DNA of 64,000 bases from Bradyrhizobium sp. B097. Its GTDB lineage: Bacteria; Pseudomonadota; Alphaproteobacteria; Rhizobiales; Xanthobacteraceae. The stretch lies in NCBI RefSeq assembly GCF_038957035.1, contig NZ_CP152412.1, forward strand, positions 4,212,501-4,276,500. Direction: 5' to 3'. This document shows, piece by piece, positions 19,355 through 28,506 of this stretch. The notes beneath the pieces were generated by a model that worked only from the letters and a program-made list of their open reading frames with translations, did no database searches and was not told the DNA's origin. A program made the translations under genes and the position numbers. Numbering within the stretch: the first letter of the stretch is position 1; every line of letters starts with the position of its first letter.

Positions 19355-19585
19355 ATGTTGGTCGAACGCGGAATTGAGGTGCTGAACGTCGAGGTCGTCG
19401 GTGACGCCTACGCGATCGCCTCGAATTATCTGCGCAAATCCGGCGCTATTCCCGACACATTCGCCACCAATGAGCGCCTGCTCGGCATCGTCGTGAAGCT
19501 GTTCCAGCGCGGTGAGCTGAACCGACTCCGCCTCGCCAACAAGGCGATCGCGAAGTTCGAGGCCGAGACGCTGGTGGTCGCCTGA
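19355..19585 (+). CDS. Small conserved protein of unknown function (76 aa)
   Basis: Starts MLVERGIEVLNVEVVGDAYA after the ribosome-binding-like GGAGAGGCAGGGAT. It is mostly helical, with a KAIAKFEAETLVVA tail. Position and composition look like a genuine small soluble bradyrhizobial protein. It is followed 20 bases later by another small ORF on the same strand, so the two may form an operon. I do not recognise a domain. Confidence 0.6.
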   Translation: MLVERGIEVLNVEVVGDAYAIASNYLRKSGAIPDTFATNERLLGIVVKLFQRGELNRLRLANKAIAKFEAETLVVA

Positions 19586-19605
19586 GCGTCAACCCGGAGT
19601 CATCA

Positions 19606-19827
19606 ATGGAAGCCGCGATCGATCGGATCATGCAGACGTATGATCTGCTGCTCAACCGCACGTCCGCTGCAAGCGACGAAGCACGGGCGAAGGTGACAGA
19701 GTACGTGCACACGCTGTTCGAGGCGGGCGAGCGCGATACGCATCGATTGACCGTGTGCGGGCTGACCTATCTGCGCCAGCTCGACGGCAGCACCGACCAT
19801 GTGAAGGCCGGATTTACCGGGCTGTAG
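19606..19827 (+). CDS. Small conserved protein of unknown function (73 aa)
   Basis: MEAAIDRIMQTYDLLLNRTS start with GGAG 10 bases upstream. It is predicted helical with a single Cys (VCGLTYLRQLDG). It lies directly after the 76-residue ORF and before a family A repeat. No known domain is recognised. Confidence 0.6.
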   Translation: MEAAIDRIMQTYDLLLNRTSAASDEARAKVTEYVHTLFEAGERDTHRLTVCGLTYLRQLDGSTDHVKAGFTGL

Positions 19828-19852
19828 CGGTCTGGCTTCGCGGTCTGTCGGT

Positions 19853-19938
19853 GTCATTGCGAGGAGCGGAAGCGACGAAGCAATCCATCGTTCCGTACAA
19901 GCGGTGCAATGGATTGCTTCGCTGCGCTCGCAATGACG
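19853..19938. repeat. Dispersed palindromic repeat, family A (copy 2)
   Basis: Nearly identical arms to the copy at 6453-6539: TCATTGCGAGGAGCGGAAGC on the left, GGATTGCTTCGCTGCGCTCG on the right, with a different central loop. Confidence 0.85.
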
Positions 19939-19977
19939 GTGGCGTGTATTCTGATTCAAATGCCAAACAGCTACTCG

Positions 19978-20089
19978 GTGTCATCACCCGCGCAAGCGCA
20001 AGCGGGTGATCCAGTATTGCAGAGACAGCAGTGCTTGAGCCGAGGGGCCGCGGCGTACTGGATCGCCCGGTCCAGCCGGGCGATGACAG
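19978..20089. repeat. Dispersed repeat, family B (copy 1)
   Basis: Contains TCACCCGCGCAAGCG / AGCGGGTGATCCAGTATTGC, then CTTGAGCCGAGGGGCCGCGG, GTACTGGATCGCCCGGTC and GCCGGGCGATGACAG. The same modules occur in inverted order at 57580-57690. Confidence 0.82.
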
Positions 20090-20108
20090 TGCGGGTACCA
20101 CACACGAT

Positions 20109-20363
20109 CGTCGTCCTGGCGAAAGCCAGGACCCATGCAGCACAAAAATATGCTTCGACGTATCCATCCCTATACGGATAATCTCTCTCATGGACGGTCC
20201 CCTTGTCTGAGATTTGCAACAACCTCATTCTGGCACACTGATGCCGTAGGGAACCGTCCACCCCATCAACCACAGGGTTGGCTTGTTGAAAACAGGCTGT
20301 GCCCCGGCGTCGCGCAGCGATTGAGATGCGGGGTAATGGGTCCTGACTTTCGCCAGGACGACA
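20109..20363. repeat. Dispersed repeat, family E, interrupted by an IS110 fragment
   Basis: The left arm GTCCTGGCGAAAGCCAGGAC (about 20113-20132) is mirrored by GTCCTGACTTTCGCCAGGAC near 20340-20359. The left arm runs to ACCCAT at 20131-20136. Repeat-type DNA (AACCACAGGG onward) resumes at about 20268. The roughly 130 bases between are IS110-like, so the repeat is a nested target. Confidence 0.7.
20134..20268 (-). pseudogene. IS110-family left-end fragment with first 20 codons of the transposase
   Basis: On the minus strand an ATG at 20191 reads MREIIRIGMDTSKHIFVLHG, the N terminus of IS110-family DEDD transposases (conserved Asp in GMDTSK). After about 20 codons it breaks into the family E repeat. 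Upstream of the ATG lie about 75 bases of IS-like non-coding DNA. In IS110 elements the left non-coding end encodes the bridge RNA, so a remnant of it may lie at 20192-20268. Most of the element has been deleted. Confidence 0.6.
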
Positions 20364-20590
20364 CCGAGTGTGTGGCGCGGCCTACATCCCAATCAGCGTC
20401 GCGCAGCAATCTGTGTGTCCCGGAAACGCCGCCGGCCTGGTTCCGTCGCCGGAACACCGTACTGATCCGGATTTCATCGCAAGCCAGGATGGCCGTAATA
20501 CCACTCTGCCGGCACTACTTTTGTTTACAGAGCATTTTTCAACTTTTGAGTTTTTACAGATCCATTCCAACCGGCAGATCCAACCGGCAG

Positions 20591-20619
20591 AAAAGGACCG
20601 CCCGTGTGACGGTCCTTTT
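20591..20619. terminator. Strong bidirectional rho-independent terminator
   Basis: AAAAGGACCG (20591-20600) and CGGTCCTTTT (20610-20619) form a 10-bp hairpin with a 9-base loop. In the minus direction it follows the small His-rich gene (stop at 20632) by 13 bases. Confidence 0.8.
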
Positions 20620-20631
20620 CGATTCGATTGC

Positions 20632-20754
20632 TCACCGCAGCAGAAGCCACGCCACGCTGGCGAGCAGGGCCATCAGCGACACCAACGCAGCGCCGACAAA
20701 GGCAAGCTCCACGCCGTCGAAATGGTGATGGTTGCGGTGATGGTTCGCCTGCAT
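20632..20754 (-). CDS. 40-residue His-rich single-span membrane protein
   Basis: Translation from ATG 20754 gives MQANHHRNHHHFDGVELAFV followed by a hydrophobic helix (GAALVSLMALLASVAWLLLR) and stop. GGAGGG sits 5-6 bases before the ATG, and a strong terminator follows the stop, so this looks like a real small gene. Five His in the first 11 residues suggest metal binding. I know no named family. Confidence 0.65.
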   Translation of the reverse strand: MQANHHRNHHHFDGVELAFVGAALVSLMALLASVAWLLLR

Positions 20755-20764
20755 CGTCGCCCTC

Positions 20765-20968
20765 CTAGATGGGCGTCCGTTGACCTGGGGACATCAGCCA
20801 TTCCGACATGTGCGCGGCGGCTTCATTATGCTGCGCTCGCTGGAGTAGCGCGTCACGGTCTCGACCAGCGGGAAGTTGCCCGGCGCGGTCGCGAAGTTCT
20901 TGCGCTCCCTGCGTGAGCCGGATTTCGAGCGTATCGGCTTGCTTCACGCGGCGGCGGATCTGTACCAT
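20765..20968 (-). CDS. Small conserved protein of unknown function (67 aa)
   Basis: Read from ATG 20968: MVQIRRRVKQADTLEIRLTQ, then a charged helical region and MSEWLMSPGQ near the C terminus. AGGGAAATGC precedes the ATG as ribosome binding site. Such short basic helical proteins with a conserved MSEWL.SPG end seem to be multicopy in bradyrhizobia (from memory, not checked). It ends 11 bases before the next small gene's ATG at 20754, so they may be cotranscribed. Its upstream flank is a transposase remnant. Confidence 0.6.
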   Translation of the reverse strand: MVQIRRRVKQADTLEIRLTQGAQELRDRAGQLPAGRDRDALLQRAQHNEAAAHMSEWLMSPGQRTPI

Positions 20969-20978
20969 GCATTTCCCT

Positions 20979-21345
20979 TTACTCAGCCATGTCAGTGCAC
21001 GCGCCATCGAGGCTGTATGCCGCCTGATGGTTGATTCCCTTGACCTCGAAACGCTCATGTCAGTTATCCATGATGCCGCTTCGTCGGCATGCACGACCGT
21101 CCCTTCGCGATGCGAGCGCGAATGAATGAAGCGGCCTGGCTTTCCGAATTGAAAATTGCCAGGACGGAATTTTCTCCGCGCTCCCGGACTATGACGACAA
21201 CTCCGTGCTTGCCGTTCTGGTTCCTGGCAAAGCGACGGTCGATACGATCCGCCGTCATATTGGCGGACTTCACGCGTGCGTTTGCCTGAAGCGACGACCC
21301 TTGAACAGGCGCTATCGCTTCCCGCCTGAGAAGGCGCGAGCGCAA
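20979..21345 (-). pseudogene. Decayed IS1595-family transposase (C-terminal part)
   Basis: Three minus-strand frames give consecutive pieces of an ISXO2-like/IS1595 transposase: DRRFARNQNGKHGVVVIVRERG...SQAASFIRARIAKG, then GTVVHADEAASW, then HERFEVKGINHQAAYSLDGA and ending MAE followed by TAA at 20979-20981. At least two frameshifts and the loss of the end of the domain make it non-functional. The N-terminal half is missing; similarity fades upstream of about 21290. Confidence 0.75.
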
Positions 21346-21810
21346 TTGGCGTTGTCATCGCCGATGCGCTGGAACGAACTGGAACCGCGAGAGTCGACTT
21401 TCAGCTCCCGGCCTTGCCCCCAAGCCCTCCGGGAGTAGCGATCCCTGGTGCTGTGAAACCTCCGGCGCCGGGGGTCGTTGGTTGGGCCCGGTATCCGGGG
21501 CTGCGCTCGCCGTACCGTTTCGATCCATGCTGGACGAAGACCGGCATCAAATAGCGGTGCGCCGGCGAGCCGCTCAGATCATGGCAAGCGAAAAGCCATC
21601 AGCGAGGTGCGGCGATATGCAGCACGGCTTGGTCGCGCCGTCGGGCTTGCCGAAGGCTGTGGCGAATGGTCGCTAAGAACGCGCAGACGCGAGCTCGGCG
21701 AGCGATTCCATCACCCGATGGGACCGCGCGTTTCGATTGGCGATGCGACCACGCGACTGGACGCGGCCGGCGATCGGCAGGCCGCGTCTGAAAATCCAGG
21801 AGGAAGCCTC
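21346..21810. other. Intergenic DNA upstream of the tct operon
   Basis: A 465-bp stretch with no supported gene. An in-frame extension of tctC runs back to 21478 but has no signal-peptide logic and mixed codon use. The tct promoter should be in the last 150 bases. No clear operator is seen. Confidence 0.4.
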
Positions 21811-22779
21811 ATGATCTCGTCCCACATGCGCCTGTTCGGCGCGGTCGTCGCGCTGTTGCTTGGGGCGAACAGTCCGGTGTCCGCGCAGCAGCTCGAGCTC
21901 AAGCTGATGGCGCCCGCAGCGCCCGGCGGCGGCTGGGATCAGACCGCGCGTTCGATGCAGCAGGCGCTGGTCGCCGCCGGTGTCGCGCGCAGCGTCCAGG
22001 TCACCAACGTGCCCGGCGCCGGCGGCAGCGTCGGCATCGCGCAGTTCGTCAATGGCGCCAAGGGCGACGGCAACCAGATGATGGTGAACGGCTTCGTCAT
22101 GGTGGGGGCGCTCGCCATGAACAAGTCGCCGGTGACGCTCGATCAGGTGACGCCGATCGCGCGCCTGACCGAGGAGACCCAGGTCATCGTCGTGCCGGCG
22201 AGTTCGCCGATCAAGACGGCGCAGGATCTTGCCACAGCGCTCAAGGCCGATATCGCCAAGGTGACCTTTGCCGGCGGCTCGGCCGGCGGCGTCGACCACG
22301 TGATGGCCGCGCTGTTCGCGGGCACGGTCGGCGCCGACGCGAAGAAGATCAATTACATTCCGTTCTCGGGCGGCGGCGAGTCGCTCGCCGCCATTCTCGG
22401 CGGCAAGGTCACGGCCGGCATTTCCGGCCTCAGCGAGTACGAAGGCCAGATCAAGGCCGGCAAGCTGCGCGCACTCGGCGTGACCTCGGCGCAGCGTCTG
22501 CCCGGCGTCGACATCCCGACCTTCAAGGAGCAGGGGATCGAGCTGGTGCTGGCCAATTGGCGCTCGGTGGTCGCACCGCCCGGCATCACGCCGGAGCAAC
22601 GCAAGGTGCTGAGCGATGCCGTCGAGAAGATGGTGAAATCCGATGCCTGGAAGGACATCCTGAAGCAGAAGGGCTGGGATGACGCCTATCTCGGCGGCGA
22701 TGCGTTCGCGGATTTCCTGAAGAAGGAGATCGCGCGGGTCACCGAGGTGCTGAAGTCCGTCGGCCTCGTGAAATCATGA
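21811..22779 (+). CDS. tctC: Tripartite tricarboxylate transporter substrate-binding protein (TctC/Bug family)
   Basis: A 322-residue periplasmic receptor. ATG 21811 follows a strong CCAGGAGGAAGCCTC and starts a signal peptide ending near NSPVSAQQ. Typical Bug motifs follow: the [14 protein letters not shown] loop and [16 protein letters not shown]. It captures a carboxylate in the periplasm for TctBA. Its stop overlaps the tctB ATG by 4 bases. The ligand is unknown. Confidence 0.92.
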   Translation: MISSHMRLFGAVVALLLGANSPVSAQQLELKLMAPAAPGGGWDQTARSMQQALVAAGVARSVQVTNVPGAGGSVGIAQFVNGAKGDGNQMMVNGFVMVGALAMNKSPVTLDQVTPIARLTEETQVIVVPASSPIKTAQDLATALKADIAKVTFAGGSAGGVDHVMAALFAGTVGADAKKINYIPFSGGGESLAAILGGKVTAGISGLSEYEGQIKAGKLRALGVTSAQRLPGVDIPTFKEQGIELVLANWRSVVAPPGITPEQRKVLSDAVEKMVKSDAWKDILKQKGWDDAYLGGDAFADFLKKEIARVTEVLKSVGLVKS

Positions 22780-23276
22780 CGCCGGACACGGCTTCGGAAA
22801 ATCTCCCGCGCGCGCCGGCGTGGCGCGTCGATCGCGCAGGCGTCGTTATCGCCGCCGCGCTTGCCGCGCTCGCCGCGGTGTTGGTGTGGGACGCGAGCAA
22901 GCTGCCGTCCACCACGATGTACGGAATGGGCCCGGAGGCGATGCCGATCGTGATCGCGATCGGCCTCGTCATCCTCGCGGTCGGCAATCTGATCGACGCG
23001 CTGCGCGGCAACCTGCCGCCGCGCGAGAGCATGGATCCGAAGCCGGTGTGGCTGATCATCGGCGGCCTGGCGCTGCTGATCGCCGTCATCGGCCTCGGTG
23101 GCGGCTTCATCCTTGCCACCTCGGCGCTGTTCGTCACGACGTCGGCCGCCTTCGGCCGGCGCGCCGTCGCGGCCGATACCGCCATCGCGCTCGTGATCAC
23201 GACCCTGATCTACCTCGCGTTCGACAAACTGTTGACGCTGAGCCTGCCCGCCGGCCCGCTGGAGCGACTGCTGTGA
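22776..23276 (+). CDS. tctB: Tripartite tricarboxylate transporter small membrane subunit TctB
   Basis: A 166-residue protein with four hydrophobic helices, in the size range of Tct[24 protein letters not shown] residues after the first helix match the TctB pattern ([11 protein letters not shown]). It lies between tctC (4-base overlap) and tctA (shared A in TGATG), a classic tctCBA order. It stabilises the large permease subunit. Confidence 0.9.
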   Translation: MTPDTASENLPRAPAWRVDRAGVVIAAALAALAAVLVWDASKLPSTTMYGMGPEAMPIVIAIGLVILAVGNLIDALRGNLPPRESMDPKPVWLIIGGLALLIAVIGLGGGFILATSALFVTTSAAFGRRAVAADTAIALVITTLIYLAFDKLLTLSLPAGPLERLL

Positions 23277-24775
23277 TGGACACATTCGCCGCGCTGGCGC
23301 ACGGCATGGCGGTCGCCATGCAGCCGATGAACCTGCTCTACGCCCTGATCGGCGTGTTCCTCGGCACCGCGGTCGGCGTGTTGCCGGGGATCGGTCCGGC
23401 GCTGACGGTCGCGCTGCTGCTGCCGGTGACCTACAAGCTCGATCCGGGCGGCTCGCTGATCATGTTCGCCGGCATCTATTATGGCGGCATGTATGGCGGC
23501 TCGACCACCGCGATCCTGATCAACACGCCGGGCGAGAGCGCGTCGATGGCGACCGCGCTCGAGGGCAACAAGATGGCCAAGGCCGGCCGCGGCGGCCCGG
23601 CGCTGGCGACCTCGGCGATCGGCTCGTTCGTGGCCGGTACCATCGCCACCATCGGCCTCGCATTCCTCGCGCCGTGGCTGGTCGACGTCGCGGTTCGGTT
23701 CGGGCCGGAGGATTACTTCGCGCTGATGTGCGTCGCCTTCGTCACGGTGTCGGCAACCTTTGGTGACTCGCCGGTCCGTGGGCTCACCAGCCTGTTCATC
23801 GGCCTCACGCTCGGGCTGGTCGGGATCGACAAGCTCACTGGCCAGGCGCGGCTTGCCTTCGGCATCCCCGAGCTACTCGACGGCGTCGAGGTGACGACGC
23901 TCGCGGTCGGCCTGTTCGCGGTGGGGGAGGCGCTCTATGTCGCCTCGCGCCGTCATCACGCCGAGGAGAGGCTCGAGCCGGTGCGCGGCTCGCTGTGGAT
24001 GACGCGGGAGGACTGGCGGCGCTCGTGGAAGCCGTGGCTGCGCGGCACGCTGTTCGGCTTTCCGATCGGGGCGCTGCCGGCCGGTGGCGCCGAGATCCCG
24101 ACCTTCCTGTCCTATTCAACCGAGCGGCGGCTGACCAAACATCCGGAGGAATTCGGCAAGGGCGCGATCGAGGGCGTCGCCGGACCCGAAGCCGCCAACA
24201 ATGCCTCCGCTGCGGGCACGCTGGTGCCGTTGTTGACGCTCGGGCTGCCGACCTCGGCCACTGCGGCGATGATGCTGGCGGGCTTCCAGCAATACGGGCT
24301 CAATCCGGGGCCGCTGTTGTTCGCGGAGCGGCCCGATCTGGTGTGGGGCCTGATCGCGAGCCTGTTCATCGCCAACGGCATGTTGCTCGTGCTCAATCTG
24401 CCGCTGGTCGGGCTGTGGGTGCGGTTGCTCGCGATCCCGCAGCCTTGGCTCTATGCCGGCATCCTGGTGTTCGCGACCATGGGCACGATCGCGGCAAAGC
24501 CGTCGGTCGTCGAGCTGTCGATGCTGGCGGCGTTCGGCGTGATGGGCTTCTTGATGCGGCGGTTCGATTTCCCGATCGCGCCCGTCGTGATCGGGCTGAT
24601 CCTCGGGCCGATCGCGGAAAGCCAGCTGCGCCGCGCGCTGGCGATCAGCCTCGGTGATCCCATGGTGCTGCTGCAAAGCCCGATGTCGGCTGTGCTGCTC
24701 GGCATCGCGCTGATCGCGCTGCTGGCACCGTTCGTGCTGAGAGGGCTCGGGCGGTTCAAGGCGAGTGAAGATTAG
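23276..24775 (+). CDS. tctA: Tripartite tricarboxylate transporter large permease TctA
   Basis: A 499-residue permease with about 12 helices. The family signatures [20 protein letters not shown] and [20 protein letters not shown] are near the N terminus, and [20 protein letters not shown] is near the middle of the second half. The start ATG 23276 overlaps the tctB stop by one base; the frame is open further upstream but overlaps tctB entirely. It drives secondary uptake of a carboxylate using the ion gradient. Confidence 0.93.
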   Translation: MDTFAALAHGMAVAMQPMNLLYALIGVFLGTAVGVLPGIGPALTVALLLPVTYKLDPGGSLIMFAGIYYGGMYGGSTTAILINTPGESASMATALEGNKMAKAGRGGPALATSAIGSFVAGTIATIGLAFLAPWLVDVAVRFGPEDYFALMCVAFVTVSATFGDSPVRGLTSLFIGLTLGLVGIDKLTGQARLAFGIPELLDGVEVTTLAVGLFAVGEALYVASRRHHAEERLEPVRGSLWMTREDWRRSWKPWLRGTLFGFPIGALPAGGAEIPTFLSYSTERRLTKHPEEFGKGAIEGVAGPEAANNASAAGTLVPLLTLGLPTSATAAMMLAGFQQYGLNPGPLLFAERPDLVWGLIASLFIANGMLLVLNLPLVGLWVRLLAIPQPWLYAGILVFATMGTIAAKPSVVELSMLAAFGVMGFLMRRFDFPIAPVVIGLILGPIAESQLRRALAISLGDPMVLLQSPMSAVLLGIALIALLAPFVLRGLGRFKASED

Positions 24776-24920
24776 GACGTGAATCCATCGGCCGCGTCGA
24801 GACAGACGGTAACGCTGCCAACATTTGCGTGATCGGGAAATATCCAAACTCCGATTTCGGTCTTCCTTTCAGCAACGCACATGCCTCGCCCGCGCGAGGC
24901 GCTATCAAGGCGGCTGAACG

Positions 24921-25202
24921 ATGAAGATGATCTACCTTCTGGCGGCGCTCATGCTGGCGCCATCTCTCGCGACTCAGGCCTTCGCTCATGCACGAACCGG
25001 CAGAGGCAGCGATCGAGCGCATGTCGGCACAGGACCGACAATCGGCAACGGACTGCAGGGATACGGGATCGTCGGTCGTCAGATCGCGGCTCCGCCGTGG
25101 AGTTCGGCCTGCATGAACGACACAGGCCCACGACAATGCGACGAGCCCATGTGGGTCTATGGCAGCCCCGACTATGTCGCGCAGTTCAAGAGTGCATTCT
25201 GA
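24921..25202 (+). CDS. Small secreted protein of unknown function (93 aa)
   Basis: Starts MKMIYLLAALMLAPSLATQA, a clear signal peptide cleaved near AFAHA, leaving about 70 residues with two Cys (SACMNDTGPRQCDE) that could form a disulfide. It is likely periplasmic. No domain is recognised. It stands alone between tctA and the convergent siderophore receptor. Confidence 0.65.
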   Translation: MKMIYLLAALMLAPSLATQAFAHARTGRGSDRAHVGTGPTIGNGLQGYGIVGRQIAAPPWSSACMNDTGPRQCDEPMWVYGSPDYVAQFKSAF

Positions 25203-25273
25203 TATCGACCCGCGTGCTGCCCGTGCGACGGGCTCGGATGCCCTTGGGTTGTCGTGGGAAACCTTCGCCACCT

Positions 25274-25312
25274 AAAAGGCCCGCTCCGGGGCTCGCAAAT
25301 TCGGAGCGGGCC
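25274..25312 (-). terminator. Hairpin terminator between convergent genes
   Basis: GGCCCGCTCCG (25278-25288) pairs with CGGAGCGGGCC (25302-25312) in an 11-bp stem. Read on the minus strand it is followed by TTTT. It may stop transcripts from both sides. Confidence 0.6.
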
Positions 25313-25381
25313 AGTCTGGGCGCGGCAAGTGTAGCCGCAGCGCGAACCTAGCGCGACATGCTGACACCACCCTGACGGCGC

Positions 25382-25420
25382 AAAAAAATGGAGAGGCGGC
25401 TGAACGCCGCCCCCCGTCTC
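25382..25420 (-). terminator. Rho-independent terminator of the siderophore receptor gene
   Basis: On the minus strand GGCGGC-TTCA-type stem (25411-25406 with 25400-25395), extended by outer GAGA/TCTC pairing, is followed by seven T (25388-25382), about 40 bases past the stop at 25458. Confidence 0.7.
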
Positions 25421-25457
25421 GATGATGGATTTGTGAACGAAATGTTTCGCGGCACGC

Positions 25458-27734
25458 TCACCATTTGTAGGCCAGGCTTGCCGTGATGCGCCGGCGATCG
25501 CCGTAGTAACAGGAGCTGATCGTCGCGCAGCTCGCGACGTAGATCTTGTCGGTGACGTTCACGACATTGAGCGCCGCGCGCCAGTTGTTGCCCCATTCGT
25601 AGTGCACGGCGAGGTCACCGAGCACGACGCCTGGGACGCGCGCGGTGTTCGCGGTGTCGGCATAGGACGAGCCGACATAGCGGACGCCGCCGCCGAAGCC
25701 GAAGCCGCTCAGCGGGCCGTCGCGGAAGGTGTAGTCGGTCCAGACCGAGGCGAGCTGCCGCGGCGTGTTGGTCGGCACGGTGCCGATCAGCGCGGGATTG
25801 AGGTCCTTGCTGACGAACAGCTCGTAATTGGTGTAGCTCGCCACCAGCTTGAAATCCCGCGTGATGTTCGCGACAGCCTCGAGCTCGACGCCGCGTGAGG
25901 TGACCTCGCCATTCTGGGTCTGGAACAGCGTGTTGTTCGGATCTGTGGTCAGCGCGTTCTTGCGCTTCAGGTCGAACAGCGCGACGCCGAACCGCGCATT
26001 GAGCCCGACCGGCTCGTATTTGACGCCGACCTCGGTCTGCTCGGAGGTCTCCGGCAGCAGCAATTGGCCGGCGGCGTTGGTGCCGATGACCGGATTGTAG
26101 CCGGTCATGTAGGAAACGTAAGGCGCGACGCCGCTGTCGAAATTGTAGATCGCCCCGACGCGCCCCGAGAACTTGCTGTCTTCACGGCTTTGATCGGCGC
26201 CGATCCGGTTGTTGTTGGTGAGGTCAACCCAGTCCTGCCGCCCCGACAGCACGACCGTCAGGCGGTCGAGCTTGACCTGATCCTGCAGATAGAGCCCGGC
26301 CATGCCCTGCGTCAGGTAGGCGTTCTGATACAGCGGGCCGCCATATGGCAGGTTGTTGCCGTAGACCGGATTGAGCACGTTGAGATTCGTGCCCATGCCA
26401 AAACCCTGCCGGTCGTCGATGCCGTAATATTTCAGGTCGACGCCGACCAGCGCGGTGTGCTGCAGCGCGCCGGTGGAGAAGCGATATTCGAGCTGATTGT
26501 CGAGGTTGAGCTGCGTCGCGATGCCGCGGGTGTAGAAATTGCCGCGGGTGATGTCGGCGGCTGCCGGCGTCGTGGCGTAGCCGAGCCCGTAGAGGCCGGC
26601 GTAATAGACGTCGACATGCGCCATGCGCGCGTTCTGGCGGAAGTCGACGTTGTCAGTCACGCTCTTCTGGAACTGATAGCCGACCATCTCCTGGTCGCGG
26701 CGGAATTGGTCGACGCTGGGATCGCCGGCGAACAGGCTGGTCGGAATCCGGCCGAACGGCGCGTTGGTGACGGTGCCGACATAGGGCAGGAAGTTCAGCG
26801 CGCGGGTGTTGCTGTGCGAGGCCATGCCGAACACGGTGAGGCTGGTGTCGGCATCGGGCCGCCAGGTCACCGACGGGGCGAAGAAGAAATTATTGTCGTA
26901 GACATAATCGGTCTGGGTGCCGCCGCCCTGGGCCTGGCCGACCAGGCGGTACTGCACCTGTCCGCCGCCGGGCTGCGCCGCCGCGCCGCCGATGTCGAAC
27001 TGGGTATAGGCGTTGCCGAAATTGTTGACGCCGGTCTCGATGTAGCGGATGGGCTCGGCGGACGGCAGCTTGCTCACCGCGTTGACGAGGCCGCCCGGCG
27101 CCGAGCCGCCATACAGGATGCCAGACGGACCGCGCAGCACCTCGACGCGCTCGAGATTGAAGGGCTGCAGCTTCCAGCTCGCATAGGAGGTGTAGAACAG
27201 CTGCAGGCCGTCGAGGAACAGCGACTCGTTCTGCGCGGGGAAGCCGCGGATCATGAACCAGTCGTTGCGGAAATCCGCGCCGTAGGTGCCACCGATGACG
27301 CCCGGCGTGTAGCGCAGCACCTCGTCGAACTTGCTGACGATCTTCTGGTCGCGGATCTGCTCGGCGCTGATGACCGTCACCGATTGCGGCGTCTGGATGA
27401 TCGGCGTGCTGGTCTTGGTGCCGCTGGCGCTCTGCCGCGCCAGGTAGCCGGTGACCGGGCCGTTGGCGCGCTCGTGTCCGCCGCCTGCGCTTGCAGCCTG
27501 CTGTGCCGCCTGTGACTGCGCTCCCGCTGGCGCGACTGTGGCGCGGCGCGAGGCGCTTCGTGCGCGCGTGGTCCGTTGCGAAGGCTGCTGCGATCGCGCC
27601 GCTTGCCGGTGGGGCGCATCGACCGTCACGGACGGCAATTGCGTCTGCGCGAACACCTCGTCCGCACCCGCAACCGAAAGCACCACCAGAGCCGAAGCAG
27701 CAAACCGCTGCGGCCGAATCCATCCGTCCGTCAT
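25458..27734 (-). CDS. TonB-dependent siderophore receptor (FhuA/FhuE type)
   Basis: A 758-residue outer-membrane transporter. A signal peptide (residues 1-29, ending DEVFAQ) is followed by an Ala/Arg/Gln-rich linker (about 35-95). The plug domain reads TPQSVTVISAEQIRDQK and YTPGVIGGTYGADFRNDWFM, and a 22-strand barrel ends in the aromatic YKW. Two Cys close together near the C terminus (SCATISSCYYGDRR) are typical of hydroxamate siderophore receptors. It imports an Fe3+-siderophore in a TonB/ExbBD-dependent way; those genes are not nearby. No convincing Irr or Fur box was found upstream by eye. Confidence 0.92.
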   Translation of the reverse strand: MTDGWIRPQRFAASALVVLSVAGADEVFAQTQLPSVTVDAPHRQAARSQQPSQRTTRARSASRRATVAPAGAQSQAAQQAASAGGGHERANGPVTGYLARQSASGTKTSTPIIQTPQSVTVISAEQIRDQKIVSKFDEVLRYTPGVIGGTYGADFRNDWFMIRGFPAQNESLFLDGLQLFYTSYASWKLQPFNLERVEVLRGPSGILYGGSAPGGLVNAVSKLPSAEPIRYIETGVNNFGNAYTQFDIGGAAAQPGGGQVQYRLVGQAQGGGTQTDYVYDNNFFFAPSVTWRPDADTSLTVFGMASHSNTRALNFLPYVGTVTNAPFGRIPTSLFAGDPSVDQFRRDQEMVGYQFQKSVTDNVDFRQNARMAHVDVYYAGLYGLGYATTPAAADITRGNFYTRGIATQLNLDNQLEYRFSTGALQHTALVGVDLKYYGIDDRQGFGMGTNLNVLNPVYGNNLPYGGPLYQNAYLTQGMAGLYLQDQVKLDRLTVVLSGRQDWVDLTNNNRIGADQSREDSKFSGRVGAIYNFDSGVAPYVSYMTGYNPVIGTNAAGQLLLPETSEQTEVGVKYEPVGLNARFGVALFDLKRKNALTTDPNNTLFQTQNGEVTSRGVELEAVANITRDFKLVASYTNYELFVSKDLNPALIGTVPTNTPRQLASVWTDYTFRDGPLSGFGFGGGVRYVGSSYADTANTARVPGVVLGDLAVHYEWGNNWRAALNVVNVTDKIYVASCATISSCYYGDRRRITASLAYKW

Positions 27735-28506
27735 TCAACGCCCCCAAGAGAAGATTTCTTCGGCGTCGTTATCACGATGATTTTCGCGAACAGCCCGCGC
27801 GCCGTTAGAAGCTATCGAAGCTGTGCGCAAAGCTGATGTGTGTGACTGAGCGACAACGGAGTACGACGCACAATTGCACGCATCGCGTGAGAGGCTTGAA
27901 TCGATCCAGTGTTGAACGATTCAAAAATCGAACGATTCAAAATCATCTCGTGACTCGATGCATCATGATCGCTCGCGTGATGATCCAGATAGTCGGCCGT
28001 CGCGTGATTGGGGGATCGGCACTGGTGACGCTCGAGGGCGCGGCTCGTGTTGAGGCGTCAGCCTCGGCTGGTCGCGCGATCGGGAACGGGGGCACCAGGT
28101 CACCCCGGTCGGCCGCCGCGTCAGTCGGCCGGGGGCTGCCATCGTAACGAGGATAGATCACGTGCCTGCTAGTGTAGGATCGAAGCGGAACGCGCCGCCG
28201 GATACTAAACGAAAGTAGGCGTTGCGGTTGCCACCGTCAGTTTGGCAGCCGCTGCGGGTTTCGTGGGTTCGATCATCGGCTTCCTTCGCAGTGTCTTGCA
28301 CGGGCCAACGACGAACGAGAGGGACGCGTTGCGGGGAACGCTGAGTCTCAACGTGAACAGGTTGTTGTGTTCTCCGAGCATCACCTGTTGGCCTTACGGC
28401 TACATAACGCGCGACATCTGGAAGTTGTGGAGGCGATCCGAGGTAGAACATGCCTTGCAAATTAATGTTCCCGGCGCGATAGAGGTATCACTGGTCGGGG
28501 GGAACT
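27735..28506. other. 772-bp intergenic region between receptor gene and AAA-TOPRIM gene
   Basis: No supported gene. The segment 27896-27940 holds three copies of an 8-mer (see separate entry). From about 28150 the base composition shifts toward the AT-richer island. The reading frame at about 28210-28400 looks codon-like in pieces on the plus strand (for example AAAAGFVGSIIGFLRSVLHG) but breaks, so a gene remnant is possible but not identifiable. Confidence 0.4.
27896..27940. promoter_or_regulatory. Cluster of TTGAATCG / CGATTCAA elements
   Basis: TTGAATCG at 27896-27903 is the inverse of CGATTCAA at 27917-27924 and 27933-27940. The last two lie in a 16-base-spaced direct repeat (GAACGATTCAAAA twice). 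The arrangement suggests a regulator-binding cluster, between the receptor promoter and the island. Confidence 0.35.

Noticed and set aside
20368..20916. 182-codon plus-strand ORF through the remnant zone
   Set aside because: Crosses a strong terminator and two minus-strand genes; low complexity.
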